Assembly (NCBI RefSeq): GCF_024662015.1
Contig: NZ_CP102480.1
Span: 3,962,501-4,026,500, forward strand
From: Nisaea acidiphila
GTDB lineage: Bacteria > Pseudomonadota > Alphaproteobacteria > Thalassobaculales > Thalassobaculaceae
Reading direction: 5' to 3'
Length of the DNA stretch: 64,000 nt
A program made the translations under genes and the position numbers. Shown in pieces: positions 50,276 through 59,162 of this stretch. Position 1 is the stretch's first letter, and the number at the start of each line of letters is the position of its first letter. The notes under the pieces are model-generated. The model saw nothing but the letters and a program-made list of their open reading frames with translations. It was not told the origin of the DNA and ran no database searches.

Positions 50276-51088
50276 GTGGCATCATCGGCGCAGCCGATCG
50301 CGGAAGGGGCCGCGTGGGGCAATCCGGTCAGCGTAACGAACGAGAGCGGCAAGGGGGCCGCGGTCGTCGTCTGCGAGCACGCCTCCAATCAGATTCCGCC
50401 GCATCTGGACGGACTCGGTCTCGACGAGGCGGCGCGCCAGAGCCATGTCGCCTGGGATCCGGGCGCGCTTCCGGTAGCTTCGATCATGGCCGCGACGTTG
50501 GACGCTCCGCTGGTCTCCTCCACGGTTTCCCGTCTGGTGTATGACTGCAATCGCCCGCCGGAAGCGGAAAGCGCGATGCCGTCGGTGAGCGAGATCTACC
50601 AGATTCCGGGAAATGCCGGTTTGAGCGCAGCGGACCGCGCCGAGCGCGTCGACATGGTCTATACGCCGTTCCGGGAGACCCTGAAGGGCGTGATCGGCCG
50701 GCGGCTGGCATCGGGCAAGCCGACCGCGATCGTCACGGTCCACTCATTCACCCCGACCTATAAAGGTGTCGAGCGTCCGTTCGATATCGGGATCCTGCAT
50801 GATACCGACAGCCGCCTCGCCGATGCGATGCTGGCGCAGGCAGACGCGTTCGAGGGCCTGAACGTCCGGCGCAACGAGCCTTACGGCCCGGTCGACGGGG
50901 TGACCCATACGCTTAAGCTGCATGCTCTGCCGCACGGGTTGCTCAATGTCATGATCGAAATTCGCAACGACATCATCCGCGAGGCGGCGCAGCAGCGTGC
51001 GATGGCGGATATCTTGTCTGGCGCGGTCGCGCGTGCACTGGAGCTTTGCGCGGCTGCGGGCGACAGCAGCAATCCGGACAAGGTTTAG
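50276..51088 (+). CDS. N-formylglutamate amidohydrolase family protein
   Basis: 270 aa from a GTG with AGGGGAG 7 bp upstream. Zn-dependent amidohydrolase with VVVCEHASNQIP near residue 32 (His/Glu-type metal site) and VTVHSFTPTYKG near 155. Family members cleave the formyl amide of N-formylglutamate in histidine degradation, and no other hut gene is present. In this operon with a glutamine-synthetase-like enzyme and two dehydrogenases I infer that it hydrolyses a gamma-glutamyl amide. It begins the operon. Confidence 0.85.
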   Translation: MASSAQPIAEGAAWGNPVSVTNESGKGAAVVVCEHASNQIPPHLDGLGLDEAARQSHVAWDPGALPVASIMAATLDAPLVSSTVSRLVYDCNRPPEAESAMPSVSEIYQIPGNAGLSAADRAERVDMVYTPFRETLKGVIGRRLASGKPTAIVTVHSFTPTYKGVERPFDIGILHDTDSRLADAMLAQADAFEGLNVRRNEPYGPVDGVTHTLKLHALPHGLLNVMIEIRNDIIREAAQQRAMADILSGAVARALELCAAAGDSSNPDKV

Positions 51089-51098
51089 GGAGCCGAAG

Positions 51099-51605
51099 AT
51101 GCCGAAAGCGATACGGCTCTATGTCGCCTATGTGGAGAAGATGAACCGGTTTATCGGCCGGTTCGCGATGTATCTGATCTTCGCCATGCTGGGCGTTCTG
51201 CTCTATTCATCTTTTTCCAAGGCGGTGTTCCTGCCGTCGCTATGGACGCTCGAGACGGCCCAGTTTCTGATGGTCGCCTATTACCTCCTCGGCGGCGGCT
51301 ACTCCATGCAGCTCGGCGATCATGTCCGCATGGATCTGCTTTACACGACCTGGAAGCCGCGCACCCGCTCGCTGGTCGACTCGATCACGGTGCTGTTCCT
51401 GATCTTCTATCTCTGCCTGCTGCTCTATGGCGGCTATTCCTCGACCGCCTATGCGATCGAATACGGTGAGAAGAGCTACTCCGCCTGGGCGCCCTACATG
51501 TGGCCGGTCAAGGTCGTCATGACCTTCGGCGTCCTGCTGATGCTGCTACAGGCGCTCGCGACGCTGTTCAAGGATATCGCCGCCGTGCGCGGGGAGGAGA
51601 TCTGA
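51099..51605 (+). CDS. TRAP transporter small permease subunit
   Basis: 168 aa DctQ-type membrane protein with four helices, from the ATG at 51099 (AGGGAG six bases upstream); longer upstream readings have no support. Contains FAMYLIFAMLGVLLYSSF, a conserved LETAQFLMVAYYLLGGGYSM and VRMDLLYTTWKPR. Its stop overlaps the large permease start (TGATG at 51603-51607). Substrate is unknown and probably nitrogenous given the operon. Confidence 0.92.
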   Translation: MPKAIRLYVAYVEKMNRFIGRFAMYLIFAMLGVLLYSSFSKAVFLPSLWTLETAQFLMVAYYLLGGGYSMQLGDHVRMDLLYTTWKPRTRSLVDSITVLFLIFYLCLLLYGGYSSTAYAIEYGEKSYSAWAPYMWPVKVVMTFGVLLMLLQALATLFKDIAAVRGEEI

Positions 51606-52930
51606 TGAGTTACGAACTTATCGCCCTCCTCATGTTCTCCTCGATGATGCTGCTGCTCCTGACGGGGCAGCGGGTTTTCGGGGCGATCGGTTTCGTCGCT
51701 TCCGCGGCCGCCCTGCTCATGTGGGGCGACGGCGGCTCGGAAATGGCCTTCAGCGCGGCCATGAAGCTGATGAAATGGTACCCGCTGCTGACCCTGCCGC
51801 TCTTCGTCTATATGGGCTACATGCTGTCGGAATCGAAGATCGCCGACGACCTCTATCGCATGTTCCATGTCTGGATGGGGCCATTGAACGGCGGGCTCGC
51901 GATCGGCACCATCCTGCTGATGGTTGCGGTCTCCGCCATGAACGGTCTCTCGGTCGCCGGCATGGCGATCGGCGCCAGCATCGCGCTGCCGGAGCTGCTC
52001 AGGCGCGGTTACGACAAGATCATGGTGACCGGCGTGATTCAGGCCGGCAGTTCGCTCGGCATCCTGGTCCCACCAAGCGTCGTGCTCGTGCTCTACGGCA
52101 TGATTGCGCGCCAGCCGGTCAGTCAGCTCTGGCTCGCGGGCGCGGTGCCGGGTTTGATGATGGCGGGCATGTTCATCGCCTATATCGTCATCCGCTGCTG
52201 GATGCAGCCCTCCCTCGGCCCGTCGCTCAGCAAGGAAGAACGCGCCGAGATCACGTGGGAAGAGAAGATCAGCCTGCTGAAGGCGGGTATCCTGCCGCTT
52301 TTCATTTTCTTCTCGATGACCGGGCTCTTCCTGATGGGCGTGACCTCGCTTGTCGAGAGTTCCGCCGTCGGTGCGGCCGCAGCGACCGTCGCGGCTCTGG
52401 TGAAGCGCCGGCTGACCTCCGCTGTGATGGAAGAGGTGCTGCGCAAGACACTCGGCATCTCCTGCATGTTCATGTGGATCATCCTCGCCGCGCTCTGTTT
52501 CGGTGCCGTGTTCGACGGTCTCGGCGCGGTGCGGGCGATCGAGGATTTCTTCGTCGGCCGGCTCGGTCTCGGTCCGTGGGAGATCCTGATCCTGATGCAG
52601 CTCTCCTTCATCCTGATGGGCATGTTCCTGGACGATACGGCCATGCTGGTCATCGTCGCGCCGCTCTATGTGCCGCTGGTGAAGATGCTGGGCTTCGATC
52701 TGGTCTGGTACGGCGTGCTCTACACGATCACCTGCCAGATCGCCTATATGACGCCGCCTTTCGGCTACAATCTCTTCCTGATGCGCGCCATGGCGCCGCC
52801 GGAGGTCACGCTGTCGGACATTTACCGGTCCATCGGCCCCTTCGTGCTGGTCATGACACTGGCGCTCATTCTGGTCATGATCTTCCCCGAAATCGCGATG
52901 TGGCTGCCCAACACGTTCTACGGAAGGTAG
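51605..52930 (+). CDS. TRAP transporter large permease subunit
   Basis: 441 aa DctM-type membrane protein starting at MSYELIALLMFSSMMLLLLTGQ. It has the family pattern LTLPLFVYMGYMLSES, AMNGLSVAGMAIGAS, AGSSLGILVPPSVVLVLYGM and TPPFGYNLFLMRAMAPPE. It is the sodium-coupled transporter partner of the small permease encoded upstream, and the binding protein follows after 145 bp with a hairpin. Confidence 0.94.
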   Translation: MSYELIALLMFSSMMLLLLTGQRVFGAIGFVASAAALLMWGDGGSEMAFSAAMKLMKWYPLLTLPLFVYMGYMLSESKIADDLYRMFHVWMGPLNGGLAIGTILLMVAVSAMNGLSVAGMAIGASIALPELLRRGYDKIMVTGVIQAGSSLGILVPPSVVLVLYGMIARQPVSQLWLAGAVPGLMMAGMFIAYIVIRCWMQPSLGPSLSKEERAEITWEEKISLLKAGILPLFIFFSMTGLFLMGVTSLVESSAVGAAAATVAALVKRRLTSAVMEEVLRKTLGISCMFMWIILAALCFGAVFDGLGAVRAIEDFFVGRLGLGPWEILILMQLSFILMGMFLDDTAMLVIVAPLYVPLVKMLGFDLVWYGVLYTITCQIAYMTPPFGYNLFLMRAMAPPEVTLSDIYRSIGPFVLVMTLALILVMIFPEIAMWLPNTFYGR

Positions 52931-53001
52931 GGCCGGACGCGATGGGACCGGACAAGCAAGAAACGGGGAAGGGGAGGCGCGACGCGCCGACACAGAGCGG
53001 G

Positions 53002-53025
53002 TGGAACGGCCTGGGAACCGTTCCA
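53002..53025 (+). other. inverted repeat before the binding-protein gene
   Basis: TGGAACGG (53002-53009) and CCGTTCCA (53018-53025) form an 8-bp perfect stem with an 8-nt loop, in the 145-bp gap between the large permease and the binding-protein gene. The GGAACGG/CCGTTCC core recurs after that gene. Confidence 0.6.
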
Positions 53026-53075
53026 TTGAGGGTTAACCGGGCCGGAGGGCCCTTCACCTAAGGGAGACAGGTGAC

Positions 53076-54131
53076 ATGACGAACAGACGTGATTTTCTGA
53101 AGACGGCCGCCGCGGCGACAACCGCGGGCGTTGCCGGAGCCGCGACGCTTGCCGCGCCGGCGGTCAAGGCGCAGAGCAAGATCAAGTGGCGCCTGCAGAC
53201 TTATGCCGGCCCGGCGCTCGCCGAGCACGTGATCAAGCCGTCCATCGACGCCTTCAACAAGGTCGCCAACGGCGAGATGGAGATCGAGCTCTACTTCGCC
53301 GACCAGCTGGTCCCTACCGGCGAACTGTTCCGTGCCATGCAGCGCGGCACCATCGACGCGGTGCAGAGCGACGACGATTCCATCGCCGCGCCGGTCGATA
53401 TCTCGGTCTTCGGCGGGTACTTCCCGTTCGCCACCCGCTACAGCCTCGACGTGCCGGTGCTGTTCAACCAGTACGGCCTGAAGGAAATCTGGGAAGAGGC
53501 CTATGGCGAGGTCGAGGGTGTGACCTGGCTCAGCGCCGGCGCCTGGGATCCGTGCCACTTCGCGACCGTCGATCCGATCAACAAGCTCGACGACCTAAAG
53601 GGCAAGCGGGTCTTCACCTTCCCGACCGCAGGCAAGTTCCTGTCCCGCTTCGGGGTCGTTCCTGTGACCCTGCCATGGGAAGATATCGAGGTCGCGGTGC
53701 AGACCGGCGAGCTCGACGGCATTGCCTGGTCGGGCATCACCGAGGATTACACGGTGGGCTGGGCCGACGTGACCAACTACTTCCTGACCAACAACATCTC
53801 CGGCGCTTGGTGCGGTTCCTATTTCGCCAATTCCGAACGCTGGGAAGAACTGCCGGAGCACCTGAAAGAGCTCTTCAAGCTCTGCATGGACAGCTCGCAC
53901 TATTACCGCCAGCACTGGTACTGGGGCGGCGAGGCGAAACTGCGCGTCGACGGCACCAAGATGCAGCTGACCACCATCGCCGACGAGGAGTGGGCGAAGG
54001 TCGAGGCCGAGGCCGAGAAGTTCTGGGACGAAATCGCCGCCCAGACGCCGCGGACCAAGAAGGTCATCGACATTTTCAAGAAGTATGCGGCGGATATGAA
54101 GAAGGCGGGCAAGCCGTACCGCTATAGCTAA
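53076..54131 (+). CDS. TRAP substrate-binding protein with Tat signal
   Basis: 351 aa DctP-family periplasmic protein. The N-terminus TNRRDFLKTAAAATTAG is a twin-arginine signal with a RRDFLK motif and a cleavage region APAVKAQ, unlike the Sec signal of the other TRAP binding protein in this window. The mature part begins KIKWRLQTYAGPA. It contains a tryptophan-rich ligand region (LDGIAWSGITEDYTVGW). Tat export of TRAP binding proteins is known for the TakP/keto-acid group. Ligand unknown. Confidence 0.92.
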   Translation: MTNRRDFLKTAAAATTAGVAGAATLAAPAVKAQSKIKWRLQTYAGPALAEHVIKPSIDAFNKVANGEMEIELYFADQLVPTGELFRAMQRGTIDAVQSDDDSIAAPVDISVFGGYFPFATRYSLDVPVLFNQYGLKEIWEEAYGEVEGVTWLSAGAWDPCHFATVDPINKLDDLKGKRVFTFPTAGKFLSRFGVVPVTLPWEDIEVAVQTGELDGIAWSGITEDYTVGWADVTNYFLTNNISGAWCGSYFANSERWEELPEHLKELFKLCMDSSHYYRQHWYWGGEAKLRVDGTKMQLTTIADEEWAKVEAEAEKFWDEIAAQTPRTKKVIDIFKKYAADMKKAGKPYRYS

Positions 54132-54140
54132 GACCTGATC

Positions 54141-54159
54141 CCCCTCTTTCTGAGAGGGG
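54141..54159 (+). terminator. hairpin after the Tat binding-protein gene
   Basis: CCCCTCT and AGAGGGG form a 7-bp perfect stem with a 5-nt loop, 10 bp after the stop. No T-run follows, so it is likely a transcript-end stabiliser or attenuator. Confidence 0.55.
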
Positions 54160-54164
54160 CATCG

Positions 54165-54203
54165 GTCCGGCCGTTCCGCCAGCGATGGATGGAACGGCCG
54201 GAC
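54165..54203 (+). other. 13-bp perfect inverted repeat before the GS-like gene
   Basis: GTCCGGCCGTTCC (54165-54177) and GGAACGGCCGGAC (54191-54203) are perfect reverse complements, with a 13-nt loop. It lies 48 bp before the glutamine-synthetase-like gene and contains the CCGTTCC motif; another copy follows at 54205-54211. Confidence 0.75.
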
Positions 54204-54251
54204 ACCGTTCCGGGCTTCGTGCCCTACCCGTTTTGCAGATGGAAGAGCGTC

Positions 54252-55619
54252 ATGGCAGGCAAACTGACCCTTGAAGAGCTGCGCGCCGCAACCGCGGCCG
54301 GCGAGATCGATACCGTGCTGGCCGTCCAGGTCGACATGCAGGGCCGACTGATGGGGAAACGGTTCCACGCCGAGTTCTTTTGCGAGAGCGCGTTCGAGGA
54401 GACCCATTCCTGCAACTACTTGCAGGCGACCGACATGGAGATGCACACGGTCGAGGGCTACAAGTCGACCAGCTGGGCCGCCGGCTACGGCGACTACACG
54501 ATGAAGCCGGATCTCTCCACGCTGCGCCGCATACCCTGGCTGGAAGGCACGGCGCTGGTCTTCTGCGACGTGCTCGACCATCACACCCATGCCGAGGTTC
54601 CGCACTCCCCGCGCGCCGTCCTGAAGAAACAGGTGAAGCGGCTCGAGGCGATGGGGATGAAGGCCTTCATGGCCTCCGAGCTCGAGTTCTTTCTCTTCAA
54701 GCAGAGCTTCGAGGAGGCCCATGCGCAGGGCTACCGGAACCTCGAGGTCATCAGCCCCTATAACGAGGATTACCACATCTTCCAGACGACCAAGGAAGAG
54801 GGGGTGATGCGGGCGATCCGCAACGGCCTGCACGGCGCGGATGTGCCGGTGGAGAACTCGAAAGGCGAGGCCGACGCGGGGCAGGAAGAGATCAATGTCC
54901 GCTATGCCGAGGCGCTGACCATGGCCGACCGGCATGCGCTGATCAAGAACGGCTGCAAGGAGATCGCCTGGGCCAAGGGCCACGCGATCAGTTTCCTTGC
55001 GAAATGGCATTACGACTATGCGGGCAACTCCTCGCACGTGCACCAGTCGCTCTGGTCGCTCGACGACAAGCCGCTCTTCGCCGATCCGGACGCGAAACAC
55101 GGCATGTCGGAGCTGATGCGAAGCTATCTTGCGGGCCTGCTGGCCCATGCCGAGGAGATCACCTATTTCCTCGCGCCCTGCATCAATTCCTACAAGCGCT
55201 TCGTCGCCGGCACCTTCGCACCGACCAAGGCGGTCTGGTCGATGGATAACCGTACGGCGGGCTTCCGCGTCGTCGGCGAGGGCACCAAGGCGGTGCGTGT
55301 CGAATGCCGGATCGGCGGCTCCGACCTCAATCCCTATCTCGCCATGGCGGCGCTGCTCGCGGCCGGGATTGACGGCATCGAGAAGAAGATGGCGCTCGAG
55401 GAAGAGTTCAAGGGCGACGCCTATGGCGGCACCGGCGTGCGCGAGATACCGGGCACCCTGCGTGACGCGGCTGTGGCGCTCGACGGCTCCAGCATGCTCC
55501 GCGCCGCCTTCGGCGACGATGTGATCGACCATTACGTCCATGCGGCCCGCTGGGAGCAGGCCGAGTACGACCGTCGGGTGACCGACTGGGAAGTGAATCG
55601 CGGGTTTGAGAGGGCCTGA
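54252..55619 (+). CDS. glutamine synthetase family gamma-glutamyl ligase
   Basis: 455 aa from the ATG at 54252 (MAGKLTLEELRAATAAGEI), with GGAAGAG upstream. It has the GS-family order: substrate strand VDMQGRLMGKRF, catalytic SELEFFLF, the NSSHVHQSLW metal histidine region, TNAP-like TFAPTKAVWSMDNRT and RVECRIGGSDLNPYLAMAALL. The paralogous class that includes PuuA and gamma-glutamylmethylamide synthetases attaches amines to glutamate. The gene stands with ALDH and Fe-ADH genes, not with glnB/glnK, so an amine ligase is more likely than housekeeping GlnA. Confidence 0.88.
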   Translation: MAGKLTLEELRAATAAGEIDTVLAVQVDMQGRLMGKRFHAEFFCESAFEETHSCNYLQATDMEMHTVEGYKSTSWAAGYGDYTMKPDLSTLRRIPWLEGTALVFCDVLDHHTHAEVPHSPRAVLKKQVKRLEAMGMKAFMASELEFFLFKQSFEEAHAQGYRNLEVISPYNEDYHIFQTTKEEGVMRAIRNGLHGADVPVENSKGEADAGQEEINVRYAEALTMADRHALIKNGCKEIAWAKGHAISFLAKWHYDYAGNSSHVHQSLWSLDDKPLFADPDAKHGMSELMRSYLAGLLAHAEEITYFLAPCINSYKRFVAGTFAPTKAVWSMDNRTAGFRVVGEGTKAVRVECRIGGSDLNPYLAMAALLAAGIDGIEKKMALEEEFKGDAYGGTGVREIPGTLRDAAVALDGSSMLRAAFGDDVIDHYVHAARWEQAEYDRRVTDWEVNRGFERA

Positions 55620-55626
55620 CACACAG

Positions 55627-57012
55627 ATGAGCGACAAGATGCTTCAATGTATTTCGCCGATCGACGGCAGCGTTTTCGCCGAGCGTCCGGTTATGGAGCC
55701 GGCGGCGGCGCGCGAGTTGCTGCTGACTGCCCGGGCGGCGCAGAAGGATTGGGCGGCGCGTCCGCTCGCCGAACGCATTGACCTTGTGCGAGCCGGTGTT
55801 GCCCGTCTTGGCGAGATGCAGGCCGAGATGGTGCCGGAACTGGCGAAGATGATGGGCCGGCCGGTGCGCTATGGCGGCGAGTTCGGCGGAACCAACGAGC
55901 GTGCCTCCTACATGGCCGATATCGCGGAGAGCGCGCTGGCGCCCATCGTGGTCGAGGACTCGGACACGTTCGAGCGCCGCATCCTGCGCGAGCCGCACGG
56001 CCTCGTCTTCGTGATCGCGCCCTGGAACTATCCCTACATGACGGCGATCAACACCGTCGCGCCGGCACTGATCGCCGGCAACGCGGTGGCGCTGAAACAC
56101 GCGACCCAGACGCTGCTGGTCGGCGAGCGCATGGTCCGTGCCTTCGAGGAGGCGGGGTTGCCGAAGGGCCTCTTCGTCAATCTTTTCCTCGACCATGGCG
56201 GCACCGAGGCGCTGATCGCCAGCCGAGAGTTCGACTTCATCAACTTCACGGGGTCCGTCGGCGGCGGCCGCGCGATCGAGAAGGCGGCCGCGGGCACCTT
56301 CACCGGGCTCGGCCTCGAGCTCGGCGGCAAGGATCCGGGTTATGTGATGGAGGATGCGGACTTGGCTGCGGCGGCGGACACGCTGATCGACGGTGCCATG
56401 TTCAATTCCGGCCAGTGCTGTTGCGGCATCGAGCGCATCTACGTGCACGAGAGCCTCTACGACGCCTTCGTCGAGAAGGCGGTGGCGATCGTCTCCGGCT
56501 ACAAGCTCGGCAATCCGCTGGAAGAGGCGACCACGCTTGGCCCGATGGCGCACAAGCGTTTCGCAGCCGTTGTCCGGGAGCAGACGTCGGACGCCATCGC
56601 CAAAGGTGCAAAGCCGCTGATCGATCCGGGGCTGTTCCCGGAAGACGATGGCGGCGCCTACCTGATGCCGCAGATCCTGGTCGACGTGACCCACGAGATG
56701 ACGGTGATGCGGGAGGAAAGCTTCGGCCCGGTCGTCGGTATCATGAAGGTCACGGATGACGAGGAAGCCATCCGGATGATGAACGACAGCGATTACGGCC
56801 TGACCGCTTCGCTCTGGACGAAAGACGCCGAACGGGCTGCCGCCATCGGCGCGCGCATCGAGACCGGGACCGTGTTCATGAACCGCGCCGACTATCTCGA
56901 TCCCGGCCTCTGCTGGACCGGCTGCAAGGATACCGGCCGCGGCGGCGCCCTTTCCGTAATCGGGTTCCAGAACCTGACCCGCCCCAAATCCTACCATCTG
57001 AAGAAAGCCTGA
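55627..57012 (+). CDS. aldehyde dehydrogenase
   Basis: 461 aa NAD(P)+-dependent aldehyde dehydrogenase starting at the ATG at 55627, 7 bp after the GS-like stop. Cofactor region IAPWNYPYMTAINTV and INFTGSVGGGRA; catalytic glutamate in LELGGKDPGYV; catalytic cysteine in FNSGQCCCGIER. It oxidises an aldehyde to an acid. In this operon the likely substrate is a gamma-glutamyl amino-aldehyde formed by the neighbouring alcohol dehydrogenase. Confidence 0.94.
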   Translation: MSDKMLQCISPIDGSVFAERPVMEPAAARELLLTARAAQKDWAARPLAERIDLVRAGVARLGEMQAEMVPELAKMMGRPVRYGGEFGGTNERASYMADIAESALAPIVVEDSDTFERRILREPHGLVFVIAPWNYPYMTAINTVAPALIAGNAVALKHATQTLLVGERMVRAFEEAGLPKGLFVNLFLDHGGTEALIASREFDFINFTGSVGGGRAIEKAAAGTFTGLGLELGGKDPGYVMEDADLAAAADTLIDGAMFNSGQCCCGIERIYVHESLYDAFVEKAVAIVSGYKLGNPLEEATTLGPMAHKRFAAVVREQTSDAIAKGAKPLIDPGLFPEDDGGAYLMPQILVDVTHEMTVMREESFGPVVGIMKVTDDEEAIRMMNDSDYGLTASLWTKDAERAAAIGARIETGTVFMNRADYLDPGLCWTGCKDTGRGGALSVIGFQNLTRPKSYHLKKA

Positions 57013-57017
57013 CGGCC

Positions 57018-58163
57018 ATGACCATTAAAGCCAACTGGAGTTACCCGACCGCGATCCGCTTCGGCGCCGGACGCATTGCCGAGATCGGTGAGGCCTGTGC
57101 CGCCGCCGGTATCAAGCGCCCGCTGCTCGTCACCGACAAGGGGCTCGCGAACCTGCCGATCACCTCGAGGACGCTGGACCTGATGGAGGCGGCGGGGCTC
57201 GGCCGCGCGATGTTCTCGGAAGTCGATCCGAACCCGAACGAGAAGAACCTCGAGGCGGGGATCAAGGCGTTCAAGGCGGGCAACCACGACGGGGTCATCG
57301 CCTTCGGCGGCGGCTCTGGCCTTGATCTCGGCAAGATGGTTGCGTTCATGGCCGACCAGACGCGGCCGGTCTGGGACTTCGCCGATATCGGCGACTGGTG
57401 GATGCGTGCCGATGCGGATGCGATCTATCCGAACGTCGCCATCCCGACCACGGCAGGCACCGGCTCCGAGGTCGGCCGCGCCAGCGTGCTGACCAATTCC
57501 GAAACCCATGTGAAGAAGATCATCTTCCACCCGAAGGTGCTGCCGAGCGTGGTGATCTGCGATCCGGAACTCACCGTCGGCATGCCGGCGGCGATCACGG
57601 CGGGCACGGGCATGGATGCTTTCGCGCACTGCCTGGAGGCCTTCTGCAGCCCGCATTACCACCCGATGAGCCAGGGCATCGCGCTCGAAGGCCTCAGGCT
57701 GGTGAAGGAATACCTGCCGCGCGCCTATAAAGACGGCGGCGATATCGAGGCCCGCGCCAACATGATGAGCGCCGCCGCGATGGGCGCCACCGCGTTCCAG
57801 AAGGGTCTCGGCGCGATCCACGCGCTCTCGCACCCGCTCGGCGCCGTCTACAATACCCATCACGGCACCACCAACGCGGTCGTCATGCCGCCGGTGCTGC
57901 GCTTCAACCGCCCGGCGGTCGAGGACAGGCTCGCCCAGGCGGCGGCTTATCTCGGCATCTCCGACGGTTTCGACGGCTTCTACGATTATGTCATGAAGCT
58001 GCGGGAAGAACTCTCGATTCCGGACAAGATGTCGGCCCTCGGCGTCGGCTCCGACCGGATCGACGAACTGGCGGCGATGGCGATCGAGGATCCGAGCTGT
58101 GGCGGCAACCCGGTGGAGCTCACGGTCGAGAACCTGACCGAGCTGTTCAAACAGTCGATCTGA
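57018..58163 (+). CDS. iron-containing alcohol dehydrogenase
   Basis: 381 aa type III alcohol dehydrogenase. N-terminal NAD region with the GGGSGLDLGK loop, then FDFADIGDW-like region and PTTAGTGSEVGRAS. Metal-binding histidines sit in GMDAFAHCLEAFCSPHYHP and IHALSHPLGAVYNTHHG. It starts 5 bp after the aldehyde dehydrogenase stop and ends the operon before a strong terminator. It would oxidise an alcohol group to the aldehyde that the neighbouring ALDH uses. Confidence 0.93.
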   Translation: MTIKANWSYPTAIRFGAGRIAEIGEACAAAGIKRPLLVTDKGLANLPITSRTLDLMEAAGLGRAMFSEVDPNPNEKNLEAGIKAFKAGNHDGVIAFGGGSGLDLGKMVAFMADQTRPVWDFADIGDWWMRADADAIYPNVAIPTTAGTGSEVGRASVLTNSETHVKKIIFHPKVLPSVVICDPELTVGMPAAITAGTGMDAFAHCLEAFCSPHYHPMSQGIALEGLRLVKEYLPRAYKDGGDIEARANMMSAAAMGATAFQKGLGAIHALSHPLGAVYNTHHGTTNAVVMPPVLRFNRPAVEDRLAQAAAYLGISDGFDGFYDYVMKLREELSIPDKMSALGVGSDRIDELAAMAIEDPSCGGNPVELTVENLTELFKQSI

Positions 58164-58189
58164 CGGCTGAACAAAACATCGTGCGAATG

Positions 58190-58217
58190 AAAGCGGGCCA
58201 ATGGCCCGCTTTTTTTG
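58190..58217 (+). terminator. Rho-independent terminator of the gamma-glutamylation operon
   Basis: AAAGCGGGCC and GGCCCGCTTT pair over 10 bp around a 3-nt loop, with a T-run to 58217. A strong terminator 26 bp after the alcohol dehydrogenase stop. Confidence 0.95.
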
Positions 58218-58550
58218 TCTTAGGACGGGCGCGTCGGTTCTTGCCCGACAGGAACTGTATGGATATGTAGAACCCGTCGAAATTGCACCGGGTAGAGCCA
58301 GTTTGCCTAGTTAACCGCCGGTCTCACCAGAGCCATGAAACTTAGCGCGTCCCCAAATTGTGGGGGCGCTCCTTCATGTATGGAAGTTTCGCGTGGTGGC
58401 GGTCGAGACCGGTTTGGCACGGCTGAACCGCGCCGGATTGTCCGGACGCCGCTACGCTCTTCTCAGAAGGCCTGTTTCGCTATCCGCGCTTGATCGGATC
58501 CTGCCGATACCGCCATCCGGCGAACTTCCCGATGGGAAGTGCGAACCGGC
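58218..58550. other. gene-poor region with one hairpin
   Basis: 333 bp in which I see no supported gene. A hairpin (AGCGC, 2-nt bulge, CCCC / GGGGGCGCT) lies at 58344-58370. An open frame at 58360-58704 overlaps the DUF1062 gene and has no recognisable features. Confidence 0.5.
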
Positions 58551-59162
58551 ATGTCCGATATTCTCCGGGCCAGATGGACCGTCATTCCGGCGGCGGCCCC
58601 AGAACCTCAACTCCATTGCAGGCGTTGCGGTACCGTCACCAACTTCGCCAGCGGTGGCAAGATCCGGGTCAACAGTAACGGCAAGAAACTGGATGCCTGG
58701 CTGATCTACAAATGCGTGGCCTGCGAGAGCACCTGGAACCGCCCGATACTTGAGCGGCATCCCGTTGGCATCCTTGAGCCGGCATATCTTGACGCCCTGC
58801 AGAGAAACGAGCGTGCGCTCGTCGATCGCATCGCGATCGATGTCGCCGATCTGCGGAGGCGGGCCTCGCGTGTCGAGGAGTTCGGCCGAGTACGCGTCGC
58901 CAAACTGGCGCTCGCCCCAACCCCTGTAGAGCCTCGGGCATTAGAGATCGAACTCTGCGTGCCCGCTCCGGTTAGCCACCGTCTCGACAGGCTGCTCTGC
59001 CGGGAAATCGGGATTTCCCGCACCCGGATCCAGTCGCTCTTCGAAGATGGGTCGCTCCGGGTTGAACCGGGCGGCACAAGGGTTCTCCGTCGGCCGGTCC
59101 GGGACAGGACGAGGATCGGCCTCTCGGGCGTCGCAATCGATCCTGTGCGCGTCTTACGCTAG
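58551..59162 (+). CDS. DUF1062 family protein
   Basis: 203 aa from the ATG at 58551 (an in-frame GTG at 58539 adds four residues). N-terminal zinc-ribbon-like pair: CRRC near residue 23 and CVAC near 55, then a helix-rich C-terminal region with HRLDRLLCREIGISRTRIQSL. This fits DUF1062, a family of unknown function. Its last 4 bp overlap the convergent agmatinase gene. Confidence 0.72.
   Translation: MSDILRARWTVIPAAAPEPQLHCRRCGTVTNFASGGKIRVNSNGKKLDAWLIYKCVACESTWNRPILERHPVGILEPAYLDALQRNERALVDRIAIDVADLRRRASRVEEFGRVRVAKLALAPTPVEPRALEIELCVPAPVSHRLDRLLCREIGISRTRIQSLFEDGSLRVEPGGTRVLRRPVRDRTRIGLSGVAIDPVRVLR

Noticed and set aside
51494-57000. Several long minus-strand frames opposite the TRAP, GS and ALDH genes
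   Set aside because: Mirror frames of coding sequence with extremely biased composition (His, Asp, Arg); no motifs.
58360-58704. Plus-strand frame before DUF1062
   Set aside because: Overlaps DUF1062 in another frame, no recognised motif, no conserved start.
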